NCBI GenBank assembly: GCA_001940645.1
Contig: MDVS01000098.1
Span: 1 to 14,757, forward strand
DNA length: 14,757 bases
Origin: Candidatus Heimdallarchaeota archaeon LC_3
Lineage (GTDB): Archaea > Asgardarchaeota > Heimdallarchaeia > Hodarchaeales > LC-3
Direction of reading: 5' to 3'
In this document: positions 1 to 6,899 of the stretch, in pieces
Layout: every line of letters begins with the position of its first letter
Numbering within the stretch: position 1 is the stretch's first letter
Notes under the pieces: generated by a model
Seen by the model: only the letters and a program-made list of their open reading frames with translations
Database searches by the model: none
What the model was told of the DNA's origin: nothing
Program-made: the position numbers and the translations under genes

Positions 1-1313
1 ATAAAAGATAAAGACATTGACACATATTGACCAGGAAAAGCTACATCCAATGGAATTCTTCTACTCTGAATAGAGCGAATTTTTACTTTCAAATAATTTC
101 CATTTGTGTCAGGTCCTAATGAACAAGTTATACCGACCCTAATTTCTCCTGATTGGATAATTCCAGACAATACTGGCCCAACACCAGTTACTTGAAACCA
201 TTCCTCTATAAAGAGAAGAAATTGATTGGATTCTTTTCCTTCAGGTAATTTTTGTTGTGCTCCAGTTATCCCTGAATTTCCCCATAGCTTTCTTGGTGCT
301 AATAAGTTCAAGAATTTTTTCAGGAGGTGTACGTTCTCTCCAGAAACTACAGAAAGAGGAAGTATGGGAACAATACGACTATTATTTAAAATTGGTGCTA
401 AAACAGCAATATCATCATAATCTTTAACAACTTTAGGAATAGAAGATAAAATCGGACTTTTCAGGAGTTGCTTCAGCTCTTGAAGTGTTTTTTTATAAAT
501 TAAAGGTGGAGCAAGATCAATTTTTGTTAGTACACAAAATACTGGTACTTTTAAAATTGATGCTAACCCTAAGTGTTCCCTTGTCATTTTTTGAATACCA
601 CGATTTGCATCAACAATAATAGCAGCATAATCTGGTTCGGTTCCTAACATACCAAAAATGGTTGTTTTTAAGTATTTCTCATGTCCAGCAAGATCAATAA
701 ACCTCAATAGCTTTGAGGAGTTTCTAATAACCTCTTCTTCACGTAATTTTCGAAATTCTGAGCTATAATTGACAATGGTCCCATCTGTTTTGAACCCCAA
801 GATTTTTGTAGCAACAGAAGATGTTCTTCCGCTCAAAATTTCATGAGGATGTCTCATTATTAGTTGCCTGGTTAATCCATCCCCATCATCATTTTTTCCA
901 GAAATTAAATGACCAATTAATGAACTTTTTCCGCTATCTACGTTGCCTATTACAGCAACAACAATTTCTAAAGGAAAACCACGAAATGGTTTTTTTCTGA
1001 TTAAAACCTCACCAATATATTTTCCTTCAATTACCTGTTTACGAATTATAATAGCTTCCGCATCTATTTCAGATGCAATTTCTTCAAGAACATCTAAGCT
1101 TTCAAAAAAATCTTCTTTATTTAGTCCAAGAATTTCACCATCATCAGCAACTCCAATAACATAAATAGATTCTCCTTTTCCTTCGCCTAATCTGTATTTC
1201 AATTGCGTTACAAGTTTTTCAAATCGTAATTTGGAAGGAATGCCACTTAAACGTTGTTTATATTCTATAAATCCGTCATCCTTTTCAGGTTCGTAGGGGT
1301 CGTTCGGAGTCAT
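1..1313 (-). CDS. GTPBP1/GTPBP2-type translational GTPase (3' end outside window)
   Basis: This reading frame is open from an ATG at 1313 to the left edge (437 codons visible, no stop), so the C-terminus is missing. An N-terminal extension of about 115 residues precedes the G domain. The G motifs are clear: P-loop GNVDSGKS at residues 123-130, a switch-I block GRTSSVA near 162-168, DLAGHEKYLKTT at 207-218, TKID at 263-266 and SGEN at 324-327. Domain II begins near residue 364. The spacing and wording of RH.HEI.SGRTSSV..ILGF, DLAGHEKYLKTT.FGM and EHLGLA..L.VPVF match GTPBP1/2 rather than EF1A, SelB or aIF2-gamma. Known members bind GTP and act with ribosomes or in mRNA turnover; a cytoplasmic role in translation or ribosome quality control is inferred. 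It is transcribed away from the coiled-coil gene at 1619. Family assignment is very secure; the exact function is not. Confidence 0.93.
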   Translation of the reverse strand, partial: MTPNDPYEPEKDDGFIEYKQRLSGIPSKLRFEKLVTQLKYRLGEGKGESIYVIGVADDGEILGLNKEDFFESLDVLEEIASEIDAEAIIIRKQVIEGKYIGEVLIRKKPFRGFPLEIVVAVIGNVDSGKSSLIGHLISGKNDDGDGLTRQLIMRHPHEILSGRTSSVATKILGFKTDGTIVNYSSEFRKLREEEVIRNSSKLLRFIDLAGHEKYLKTTIFGMLGTEPDYAAIIVDANRGIQKMTREHLGLASILKVPVFCVLTKIDLAPPLIYKKTLQELKQLLKSPILSSIPKVVKDYDDIAVLAPILNNSRIVPILPLSVVSGENVHLLKKFLNLLAPRKLWGNSGITGAQQKLPEGKESNQFLLFIEEWFQVTGVGPVLSGIIQSGEIRVGITCSLGPDTNGNYLKVKIRSIQSRRIPLDVAFPGQYVSMSLSF

Positions 1314-1600
1314 TTGTAATCATATTTTTTGCTAAGTATTTGTTGATAATTATGAGCTTTCTTGCTAAATATATCTGCTTTTATTCTATATTTCTTATCG
1401 AAAGACTTTTTACAAAATTTTTTTAAAACTAAACTATGTAATAATTTAGTTATAGCGATTATATTTACTTAATCTATTTTGAAGATTTTATATTTTCCAA
1501 AAATCTAAATTCTTTTTAGGGAATATGGTTTTACTTTAAATATTAGTTTAAAAAGAAAATAAAATTCAGTGCAGGTTATAAAGTAATATAAGACTTAAGA
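1314..1600. promoter_or_regulatory. divergent intergenic region with a candidate TATA box for the 1619 gene
   Basis: This AT-rich spacer separates the GTPase (leftward) from the coiled-coil gene (rightward), so it must hold both promoters. A TTATAAAG at 1576-1583 lies about 36 bases before the ATG at 1619, which would give a short leader. No comparable box stands out for the GTPase, and I see no gene or stable RNA here. Confidence 0.35.
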
Positions 1601-1618
1601 TTGAATCGGGAATTAATC

Positions 1619-2065
1619 ATGAGTGAAGAATTGAAAAAATACTACAAAGAAGTCCAAAATTATTATAAACAGCAAGAAAAAATTCTTGATAAAAAAGCAG
1701 ATATTTCTAAAAAAGAAAAAGAAATTATGGAAAAATACCGAGAGTGGTATTCTACATTAGAAGATTTAGAAAAGAAAAAGCAAGAAAAAGAGAAATTAGA
1801 AAATGAATCTATTAATGAAAATGATGAAGTAAAAAGAATTAAAAAAGAAAATGATTTAAATAATAAACGCATTAAAAAGGGAGAAGAAATCCGTTCCCGT
1901 GAACAAAAAATAAAAAAAATTGAATTAGATATTAATAAAAAAAATAATGAAATAGAAAAAATTAAGCTTGAAATAGAGAAAATAAACAGCGAAAAACAGC
2001 GAATTTTTAATGATGTAAGCGATATAAAACCTGATGGTGCGATTGATTTACCTAAAGAACTATAA
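1619..2065 (+). CDS. coiled-coil protein, function unknown
   Basis: From the ATG at 1619 this gives a 148-residue, highly charged protein. A TTG at 1601 in the same frame would add six residues, but the ATG gives the more natural MSEELKK start and has a TATA-like box at a suitable distance. From about residue 5 to 125 it is almost entirely Lys, Glu, Ile, Leu and Asn in heptad-like spacing, with a possible hinge around residues 60-70. This predicts one long or two consecutive coiled-coil segments. A short non-helical tail near DVSDIKPDGAIDLPKEL contains prolines. There is no signal peptide, membrane segment or catalytic motif. It lies 77 bases upstream of the TBP-like small gene on the same strand and may be cotranscribed. 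I do not recognise a specific family; low-complexity coiled coils attract false matches, so any similarity-based name should be treated with caution. Confidence 0.75.
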   Translation: MSEELKKYYKEVQNYYKQQEKILDKKADISKKEKEIMEKYREWYSTLEDLEKKKQEKEKLENESINENDEVKRIKKENDLNNKRIKKGEEIRSREQKIKKIELDINKKNNEIEKIKLEIEKINSEKQRIFNDVSDIKPDGAIDLPKEL

Positions 2066-2142
2066 TAAATTGGTGAAATTAGATTTCGAAGTTAATTGAC
2101 TCATCTAATTATATAATAAAACCTTGTTCTGATGGGGTTTCA

Positions 2143-2382
2143 ATGGATGTCCGTCCATCTAAAAGATTTTCCATATCCTTAGATGAAATTAATTTTGATA
2201 GTCCTCTACAATTGAAAACTGAAATAAAAACATCACAAGTAGTGATTCTATATTATCTTAAAAAAAATCCAATAAAAATTACTCTTTATACTTCTGGACG
2301 AATGTTAATTGACACAAGGAAAGTGTCTCTTGTTAAGGAAATAATTCAAGTAATAATTTCTAAGTTTCCTTCACAGATATGA
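2143..2382 (+). CDS. 79-residue protein with a TBP-repeat-like C-terminal half
   Basis: The ATG at 2143 follows a GGGG stretch about 7 bases upstream that could serve as a weak Shine-Dalgarno. Residues 1-20 are polar. Residues about 30-77 read as strand (SQVVILYYL), turn, strand (PIKITLYTSGR), strand (MLIDTRK) and a long helix (VSLVKEIIQVIISKF). The strand-SG-strand-helix arrangement resembles the half-repeat of TATA-binding protein, where a hydrophobic strand ends in a Ser-Gly turn, a second strand follows and then a helix. At 79 residues it could hold only one such unit, whereas archaeal TBP has two. So it would have to dimerise or be an unrelated protein of similar pattern. It converges with the ArsA gene, 36 bases apart. 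The gene is probably real; the TBP-like fold is inference from pattern only. Confidence 0.6.
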   Translation: MDVRPSKRFSISLDEINFDSPLQLKTEIKTSQVVILYYLKKNPIKITLYTSGRMLIDTRKVSLVKEIIQVIISKFPSQI

Positions 2383-2418
2383 AAAACCACATCATGTCTA
2401 TATTTAGCAATTAATTCT

Positions 2419-3375
2419 TTAATTATTTTCAAAAATACTTGATATTTTTGAATTAAATTCGATAAGATTATCAATTCCCCTAATTTCGTCTTTAAACATT
2501 TCTATCGTATGAATGCGATATTCGTCCGAATACAAATCTTTCAGTTGATCAATAATAGAATTATGTTGTTTGTGCTTCAATTTACAAAAATCACATTTAT
2601 CATTTTCAGGATTAACTTGATTCACTATTATTGTTTTAGCGCTAATTCCGTATTGGCGTAGTGCTTGTAATAATCGCTCAGTTTCCCATATAGACATTAA
2701 TGTGGGAATTGTAATTGGTATGAATTCAGTTTCTTCATGATTTTGCAAATGTTCCCTTGCAGATTCTATTCTTTTTCTTAAAACGTCAATACTTTGTTTC
2801 ATATCAGCAGTGTTGACATTTTTTCCTCCTCCTCCAAAAATTTTTTTGATTCCACCTAGGGTTGAAGATAATTTTTGTCTCAACATTGCTATTTTAAATA
2901 ACCAATTTGAAGTTAGTTCTGGTAAAGATAATAATTTCAAAGTATGCCCTGTAGGAGCTGTATCATAAATAATAACTTCATATTCTAATGGATTTTCAAT
3001 AAATTCTAATAATTTAAGAAAAGCAACAGTTTCATCTGCTCCTGGAGGAGTTAAAGATGAAATATCATCTCCTCCTAAGAATTGTGAAAAAATCGAAGAT
3101 TGATCAAAACCCTGCTGAACGAGCAAATTTCCATATTCTTGGGTTGCTTTTTCTGAGTCAATTTCTAATGCCCAAAGATTTTTGATTTTTCTTACAGGAA
3201 CTATTTCACTACCAATTTCTTGATCTAAACAATCAGCTAAGCTATGAGCCGGATCTGTAGAAATAACAAGAGTTTTTAACCCTTTCAACGCATGATAAAT
3301 CGCTATGGAAGAAGCTATAGTTGTTTTACCAACTCCTCCTTTTCCTCCAATCAATTTTGTCTTCAATCGAATCAA
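2419..3375 (-). CDS. arsA: ArsA/Get3 (TRC40) family ATPase
   Basis: A single-domain ArsA/Get3-type ATPase of 318 residues. Visible motifs are the deviant P-loop GGKGGVGKTT (10-19), switch I STDPAHSL (39-46), the switch II block DTAPTGHTLKLLSLPE (138-153), an I-P-x-L-x-S-x-x-E-T-E-R block near 223-234, and a CxxC pair (C261, C264) in the place where Get3 homologues coordinate zinc at the dimer interface. Family members either power arsenite export or chaperone tail-anchored membrane proteins; the CxxC and the single-copy length favour the Get3-like role, and no ArsB, ArsD or ArsR gene is nearby. The start is a TTG at 3375, preceded by AAAGG; an upstream in-frame stop rules out an ATG start. 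It lies 45 bases downstream of the LRR gene and is probably cotranscribed with it. Confidence 0.93.
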   Translation of the reverse strand: MIRLKTKLIGGKGGVGKTTIASSIAIYHALKGLKTLVISTDPAHSLADCLDQEIGSEIVPVRKIKNLWALEIDSEKATQEYGNLLVQQGFDQSSIFSQFLGGDDISSLTPPGADETVAFLKLLEFIENPLEYEVIIYDTAPTGHTLKLLSLPELTSNWLFKIAMLRQKLSSTLGGIKKIFGGGGKNVNTADMKQSIDVLRKRIESAREHLQNHEETEFIPITIPTLMSIWETERLLQALRQYGISAKTIIVNQVNPENDKCDFCKLKHKQHNSIIDQLKDLYSDEYRIHTIEMFKDEIRGIDNLIEFNSKISSIFENN

Positions 3376-3420
3376 AACCTTTATCGAGTCCTACATGAAA
3401 TGATTCATTAAAAAAAGATG

Positions 3421-4071
3421 TTATTCATAAATAGTCAGTGTCTGTAGGCTCGTGTTTAACCTTCTTATTAGTAAATCGGTCATCTCGAAATTATTGAAAC
3501 CATATGCAAGGATTTGGAGATTTGAAAGAGAAAAGATTTCTTCCGGAAAATCTGCAATTTGATTACATCTAAAGTCTAGAAGGGATAAATTGATAAGTTT
3601 TTTTGATTTAATTGGTAATTCCTTAATATTATTTGAACAACAAATCAAACGATGTATTTTATTTGGGATAGGGATATCTGGAAGTTCGTTAAAATTATTA
3701 CAGCTTATATCTAAGATCTCTAAAGATCTCAGACCAGTTATATTAAGGGATTTTTCATCTAGTAAGTTATTGTCAATATGTAGATCTTTAAGAGATGCTA
3801 AGTTATTTATTTGAATTGGTAATTCAGTGATTAGATTATACCCTAAATCCAGAATTATCAGCTTCTCTAATAATCCAATTTCTTTTGGAATTTGTTTGAT
3901 CTCTTTTTCTCTTAAATAAAGCTCAACAATTCTAAAATTATCAATAACAATTACGTTTTCTCCAACGTCTACATTATTTTCCTCTTCTAATTTGGTAATG
4001 AAACTAAAATCGACCTCAGAAATGCGTTCACCAAAGAAATCGCAAGTATTTTGAATGGACATATAAATCAT
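3421..4071 (-). CDS. leucine-rich-repeat protein
   Basis: A 216-residue protein with about six leucine-rich repeats from residue 48 onward. The units follow L..L.+..N.+.+LP with 21-24 residue spacing (for example LIILDLGYNLITELP, LEILDISCNNFNELP, LSLLDFRCNQIADFP). The N-terminal 47 residues are acidic and not repeat-like. There is no signal peptide or membrane segment, so it is likely a cytoplasmic interaction scaffold. The ATG at 4071 is the longest start; an ATG at 4062 three codons later gives MSIQNT and is equally possible. The gene is immediately upstream of the ArsA/Get3 ATPase on the same strand. Joint transcription is likely; a joint function is not shown. The repeat type (LP at the end of each unit) is like Ras-suppressor-type LRRs, common in Asgard archaea and eukaryotes. 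Confidence 0.88.
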   Translation of the reverse strand: MIYMSIQNTCDFFGERISEVDFSFITKLEEENNVDVGENVIVIDNFRIVELYLREKEIKQIPKEIGLLEKLIILDLGYNLITELPIQINNLASLKDLHIDNNLLDEKSLNITGLRSLEILDISCNNFNELPDIPIPNKIHRLICCSNNIKELPIKSKKLINLSLLDFRCNQIADFPEEIFSLSNLQILAYGFNNFEMTDLLIRRLNTSLQTLTIYE

Positions 4072-4472
4072 TGATAATATGTAATATCGTAGTTATTATT
4101 TGTCAAATATTAAAAAATTTTGCACACTTTTAAAAACATTGATTTCCTCACTCTACTCTATATTTCCGTATTTGGAAGTATCATCATAACAATTATAATT
4201 CCGTTTATAATGATCATTTTTATCTTAAAGATTCCTTTTATTCTCTTTTCTAATTAGTTATCATAAAGAACATCCACAACTTTCGAAAACGTAGTCGAAT
4301 AGTTATTAAGTCGGGTTGTTGTGATTGTGTACATTACACCATCAGCAATTTCTCGTAATTTCGTTCCAACAATCGAAAATCCAATTTTTAGTCTTAGAGA
4401 ATCAAAAATTTATTAATATAATGAAAAGAACAATGAAAATTATTAGAGATTTAATAGAATAATATAATGTTG
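4072..4472. other. 400-base gap containing a possible gene remnant
   Basis: No intact gene. The part next to 4071 must hold the promoter of the LRR-ArsA pair; a TTTTTTAATATTT stretch on the minus strand about 35-45 bases upstream is the only TATA-like run. A coherent open segment on the minus strand at 4254-4409 is listed separately. The rest is AT-rich and shows nothing I can name. Confidence 0.4.
4254..4409 (-). pseudogene. possible 3' fragment of a decayed gene
   Basis: An open minus-strand segment of 51 codons ends with TAA at 4254-4256 and has a stop in frame at 4410-4412. The translation has a protein-like composition, unlike the low-complexity Lys/Asn/Ile readings expected from random AT-rich DNA: it contains RLKIGFSIVGTKLREIADG, then MYTITTTRLNNYS and FSKVVDVLYDN. 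The only ATG lies in the middle (4332-4334), so a complete gene is unlikely. I do not recognise the family. Confidence 0.3.
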
Positions 4473-4745
4473 CTATGGATTTGATTTCTTTAAATGACCG
4501 AAGTATGTAAAAAGAAAAAGACTTGAAATAAACGGAACAAATTGATATTCACCCAAAGCGATAAGGAAACCTATAACATAGGTATCTAAGACAATATTTA
4601 ATGTATATGTCTGATGAGGTACAAATATAGGATATAAAATAAATGGAGAGAGAATATTAATGAGTACTCCAATTGTTGTTCCAATAAATAAAAGAAGAAT
4701 TAACTTAGAACTAAGTCCTTTTATATCGTAGTTGGATTCAATCAT
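4473..4745 (-). CDS. small membrane protein, unknown function
   Basis: From the ATG at 4745 a 90-residue protein is predicted. After about 13 polar residues there are probably three hydrophobic segments: around residues 14-38 (LILLLFIGTTIGVLINILSP), 47-64 and 68-83. It ends in a short basic tail (HLKKSNP), which suggests a cytoplasmic C-terminus. No Cys motifs, catalytic residues or export signal are evident. The DNA immediately upstream of its start (4765-4890) is occupied by the remnant of a winged-helix-like gene on the opposite strand, so any promoter would have to sit inside that remnant. I do not recognise a family. The hydrophobic pattern makes a real gene more likely than chance. Confidence 0.55.
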   Translation of the reverse strand: MIESNYDIKGLSSKLILLLFIGTTIGVLINILSPFILYPIFVPHQTYTLNIVLDTYVIGFLIALGEYQFVPFISSLFLFTYFGHLKKSNP

Positions 4746-4764
4746 TGATTTATAATCTTTTGAA

Positions 4765-4890
4765 AAAACGATAAAGGATAATGATGAATTATTTACTAGT
4801 GATAATTTAGAAGATTGTATCGAACGATTAAGAGAAGATCACTCTGAATCAAAGCGATGGATGTTTGTTCCTCCTAGTTTCCAAGATTGA
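4765..4890 (+). pseudogene. truncated copy of the winged-helix-like gene found at 7762-8082
   Basis: Read on the plus strand in the frame of 4771, the translation KT.KD.DELF, then EDCIERLRED, then KRWMFVPPSFQD aligns without gaps to the N-terminal half of the 7762-8082 product (KTMKDKDELF, EECVKRLREN, KQWIFIPPTFQD). The nucleotide similarity is also visible, including a shared aaaacgat.aaggata block. The start ATG of the intact gene (7762) is ATA here (4771-4773). The frame ends at a TGA (4888-4890) exactly where the intact gene continues into ELFLKGF. So it has no start and lacks the second half of the domain. It overlaps the 3' end of the minus-strand zinc-ribbon gene. Confidence 0.75.
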
Positions 4891-5094
4891 GATAAATAAT
4901 ACAATTGCAGTTAGAATTAAATAAGGAAACAAATTTAGCGGATTTTTAGTTGTTGGTTGCATAGTGATAGTTCTCACCTGTGTTGTTGGTGTTGTTGTTA
5001 CTTCTTGTCTCTCCCGAGAAACAAATTTTAGACCACAACTAGTACAAAATAGAGAATCATCGGGATTCTCCGTCCCACATTTTTGACAGAACAT
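4849..5094 (-). CDS. zinc-ribbon protein with C-terminal membrane anchor
   Basis: An 81-residue protein from the ATG at 5094. A GGTGA Shine-Dalgarno six bases upstream favours this start over the TTG at 5106. Residues 3-20 form a zinc ribbon of the CxxC-x10-CxxC type (C3, C6, C17, C20; FCQKCGTENPDDSLFCTSCG). A Thr-rich linker follows (TTTPTTQ, residues about 33-48), then one hydrophobic segment (LFPYLILTAIVLFISILE, residues about 54-71). The ribbon is cytoplasmic by family convention. The last ten residues (ETRRNKHPSL) are encoded on the antisense of the winged-helix remnant at 4765-4890, so the original C-terminus was probably lost and replaced when that fragment landed here. Zinc-ribbon membrane proteins of this type are abundant in Asgard genomes; function unknown. 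Confidence 0.7.
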   Translation of the reverse strand: MFCQKCGTENPDDSLFCTSCGLKFVSRERQEVTTTPTTQVRTITMQPTTKNPLNLFPYLILTAIVLFISILETRRNKHPSL

Positions 5095-5106
5095 TTTTTT
5101 CACCAA

Positions 5107-5478
5107 TTAATTATCCTAATTAATATTTGAAACCGACAAAATTCCTCTTTTTGGGATTAAGTATGAATAAAAATATGCTGCGAAAAGTATAAGAAATTTA
5201 CTATCAATGACATTTAATAATAAAAAAATGTTTATTCGAGAATATCTTGTTGGAAAGCATTAACACCAAAAGAAGTTGAAATTCAAGCTATTTATCCATA
5301 GAGCTAATATATCGAAAAGTAAAGGAGGTAAAACAAAAATAATGAAAAATAAACCCCACGTAGTAGTAGAGAATATCCTAATCCTTTTTCAACTAAATAA
5401 ATAAGACTCATCGCTACATTTGTTGGAGTTTTTATGTCGCATTCTTGAAATTAATTTCTTAATTAATTAATTCTTTTG
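5107..5478. other. 370-base gap with small open segments only
   Basis: No secure gene. On the minus strand an ATG at 5411 opens a 35-codon frame to a TAG at 5304-5306 with a hydrophobic C-terminal half; that frame is open further upstream and reads CDIKTPTNVAMSLIYLVEKG, which looks more like a decayed gene than like noise. On the plus strand a strong GGAGGT (5324-5329) lies 12 bases before an ATG at 5342, but the frame is only 20 codons. Both readings cover the same DNA, so at most one can be real. An ATTAATTAATTAAT run lies at 5458-5471, just past the end of the 5479 gene. Confidence 0.25.
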
Positions 5479-6243
5479 CTATTTCTTCCCTATCCTTCTT
5501 AAAAATATTGCAATTAAAGCACCAAAAGAAAAAAAAGCTACGGTTACAACTGATAAAGGTATTATTGTATTAAGAATTCCTACTACTAGGATATTGGATT
5601 CTAAGTAGCCAGAATATGTTTTTTCATAATATTCAAACCCAATCTTGATATCTTTATTCACGTGTACATCAAAGGAAAATGAAAATTGTGTTTTAATAGC
5701 ATGAAAGATTGTTATTAATGTATAATTATCGGTTTTTGGAAACATTGGTGTAATTGAAGCATTTTCTACCCCAAATGTGATAGGGATTAATAAATTATTA
5801 TCCTCTATTGTTCCAATAAGAGTTAAATTATTAAAAATTAATTGGGGAGTATAATAACCCCAAACAATGTCATATGTAGAATTAGCAATTCGATGAGCTA
5901 AAAGGGGGACAACGACATTTTCTAAATAGATAGCTTCAATGAAATGCAAATTAGTAAAAATATTCAAGAATAAACCATCAGAGTTATTTATTATTGAATA
6001 TTTGGTTGTTAAATTCCAATTTGGAAAATTTGAATCTTGATTCCTTTCTAATGAATTTACCTCCCCTTTAGCTATTGGATTAATTGGTGTTGATGAAACG
6101 AAAAAATTTAACATTAAAAGAATTAAAACAATCAAAATATTAGTTCTATTGCTTGGTAATGGATTCAAATGAAATCTTGAAGTTAAAGAAGATTTCAGTT
6201 TAAAAGGATATAGAATATTGAAAAAGATATTAGAAAAAGCCAT
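5479..6243 (-). CDS. secreted or membrane-anchored, probably N-glycosylated surface protein
   Basis: A 254-residue protein from the ATG at 6243. A basic N-terminal region of about 33 residues is followed by a hydrophobic segment (ILIVLILLMLNFFVSS, residues about 36-51) that can act as a signal anchor. A polar domain follows (about 55-215), then a second hydrophobic segment (about 219-247) and a positive tail RRIGKK, the usual stop-transfer pattern. The middle domain is therefore predicted to be outside the cell. It carries six N-x-S/T sequons (NLT, NNS, NST, NLT, NAS, NYT), which fits archaeal N-glycosylation. It has alternating hydrophobic strands, no cysteine pairs and no enzyme motif. I do not recognise the domain. 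The gene is divergent from the 45-residue microprotein at 6329. Confidence 0.7.
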   Translation of the reverse strand: MAFSNIFFNILYPFKLKSSLTSRFHLNPLPSNRTNILIVLILLMLNFFVSSTPINPIAKGEVNSLERNQDSNFPNWNLTTKYSIINNSDGLFLNIFTNLHFIEAIYLENVVVPLLAHRIANSTYDIVWGYYTPQLIFNNLTLIGTIEDNNLLIPITFGVENASITPMFPKTDNYTLITIFHAIKTQFSFSFDVHVNKDIKIGFEYYEKTYSGYLESNILVVGILNTIIPLSVVTVAFFSFGALIAIFLRRIGKK

Positions 6244-6328
6244 ATATTATTTCTTCTAAAATCCTCCCCTGTTGTAAATTTCTACTATTGAAAAGTAACT
6301 TATTAAAGCTAAATAAGGGTTGATTTGA

Positions 6329-6466
6329 ATGGAAGAAGATCTAGAATTAAAGGGACTCAATGAATCGAGAATAATTAGTAGGTTGGAAGAATTAATAACT
6401 TTAATCAAAGTTATTCTGTTCGTAAATATTTTGATATTAGCAACATTAGTAATTACTTTTTTGTGA
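6329..6466 (+). CDS. 45-residue single-pass membrane microprotein
   Basis: An ATG at 6329 with AAGGG (6315-6319) nine bases upstream opens a 45-codon frame to a TGA at 6464-6466. The first 26 residues form an amphipathic, mostly acidic helix-like stretch (MEEDLELKGLNESRIISRLE and following). The last 19 are a continuous hydrophobic segment (VILFVNILILATLVITFL). The ribosome-binding site, the clean amphipathic-then-transmembrane layout and the position head-to-head with the 6243 surface-protein gene support a real gene. It could be a tail-anchored protein, which would be a natural client type for the ArsA/Get3 ATPase upstream; that link is speculation. Confidence 0.5.
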   Translation: MEEDLELKGLNESRIISRLEELITLIKVILFVNILILATLVITFL

Positions 6467-6801
6467 TCACAAGGCCATATCGGTTATTTATTAAAAACAT
6501 GCTATGCAAGTGAAATGAGGATAAAAATAAGAAATTCTCTAAGTGGTGTATAAATCTGAAGGACTAGTCCTAATCATCATTATGGTCTTAACCCAATTTC
6601 ATCTTTTTGCTTAATTTCTGACGTTATCTTGCCACACAATATCATACAGTCAATAGATTTCAGTTCTGATTTACTTGTTTGAATTTTGTAAGTCCAAATT
6701 AAAAGTGAATGGTTAATTAAACCTCTATTCGATCTCAATCTATTTGAATAAGAAAGAAAAAAAGAAAAAATACTGATACCGTATCTAGAGGTATAATTTT
6801 T
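6467..6801. other. 335-base gap upstream of the winged-helix pair
   Basis: AT-rich sequence with no gene that I can support on either strand. The A-rich run before 6780 (AAGAAAGAAAAAAAGAAAAAATA) and GGTATAATTTTT at about 6790-6801, directly before the ATG at 6802, are the only promoter-like stretches. The latter is too close to the ATG to be its TATA box. Confidence 0.3.
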
Positions 6802-6899
6802 ATGTCAGATATTTTTGTTATAGGACCAGAATCACATATTGCTCATAGTGTCCGATCTCAACAAATAATGGTCTCCAATTTCAGATTAGCTCTGTATTG
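6802..6899 (+). other. displaced 5' coding segment of the 6897-7718 gene (one-base frameshift)
   Basis: An ATG at 6802 opens a frame reading MSDIFVIGPESHIAHSV, then QQIMVSNFRLALY, which looks protein-like. It turns into meaningless hydrophobic sequence just after 6895. The next frame back by one base then takes over with QNNTLIFVDFAFLN. A single missing base at about 6895-6900 would join both into one protein whose N-terminal domain continues smoothly (NFRLALY joined to QNNTLIFVDF). Confidence 0.5.

Noticed and set aside
226..420. Plus-strand ORF of 64 codons
   Set aside because: It lies antisense within the GTPBP1-like G-domain coding region; the real frame has unmistakable GTPase motifs.
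943..1164. Plus-strand ORF of 73 codons
   Set aside because: Antisense shadow of the same GTPase gene (P-loop region and N-terminal extension).
1663..1872. Minus-strand Phe/Ser-rich ORF
   Set aside because: Antisense of the Lys/Glu-rich coiled coil; its Phe/Ser composition is simply the complement of AAA and GAA codons.
3590..3814. Plus-strand ORF inside the LRR gene
   Set aside because: Antisense shadow; the minus frame has clear repeats.
5324..5404. Strong GGAGGT followed by a 20-codon ORF from the ATG at 5342
   Set aside because: Spacing of 12 bases is long and the frame is very short; a more protein-like open frame covers the same DNA on the other strand.
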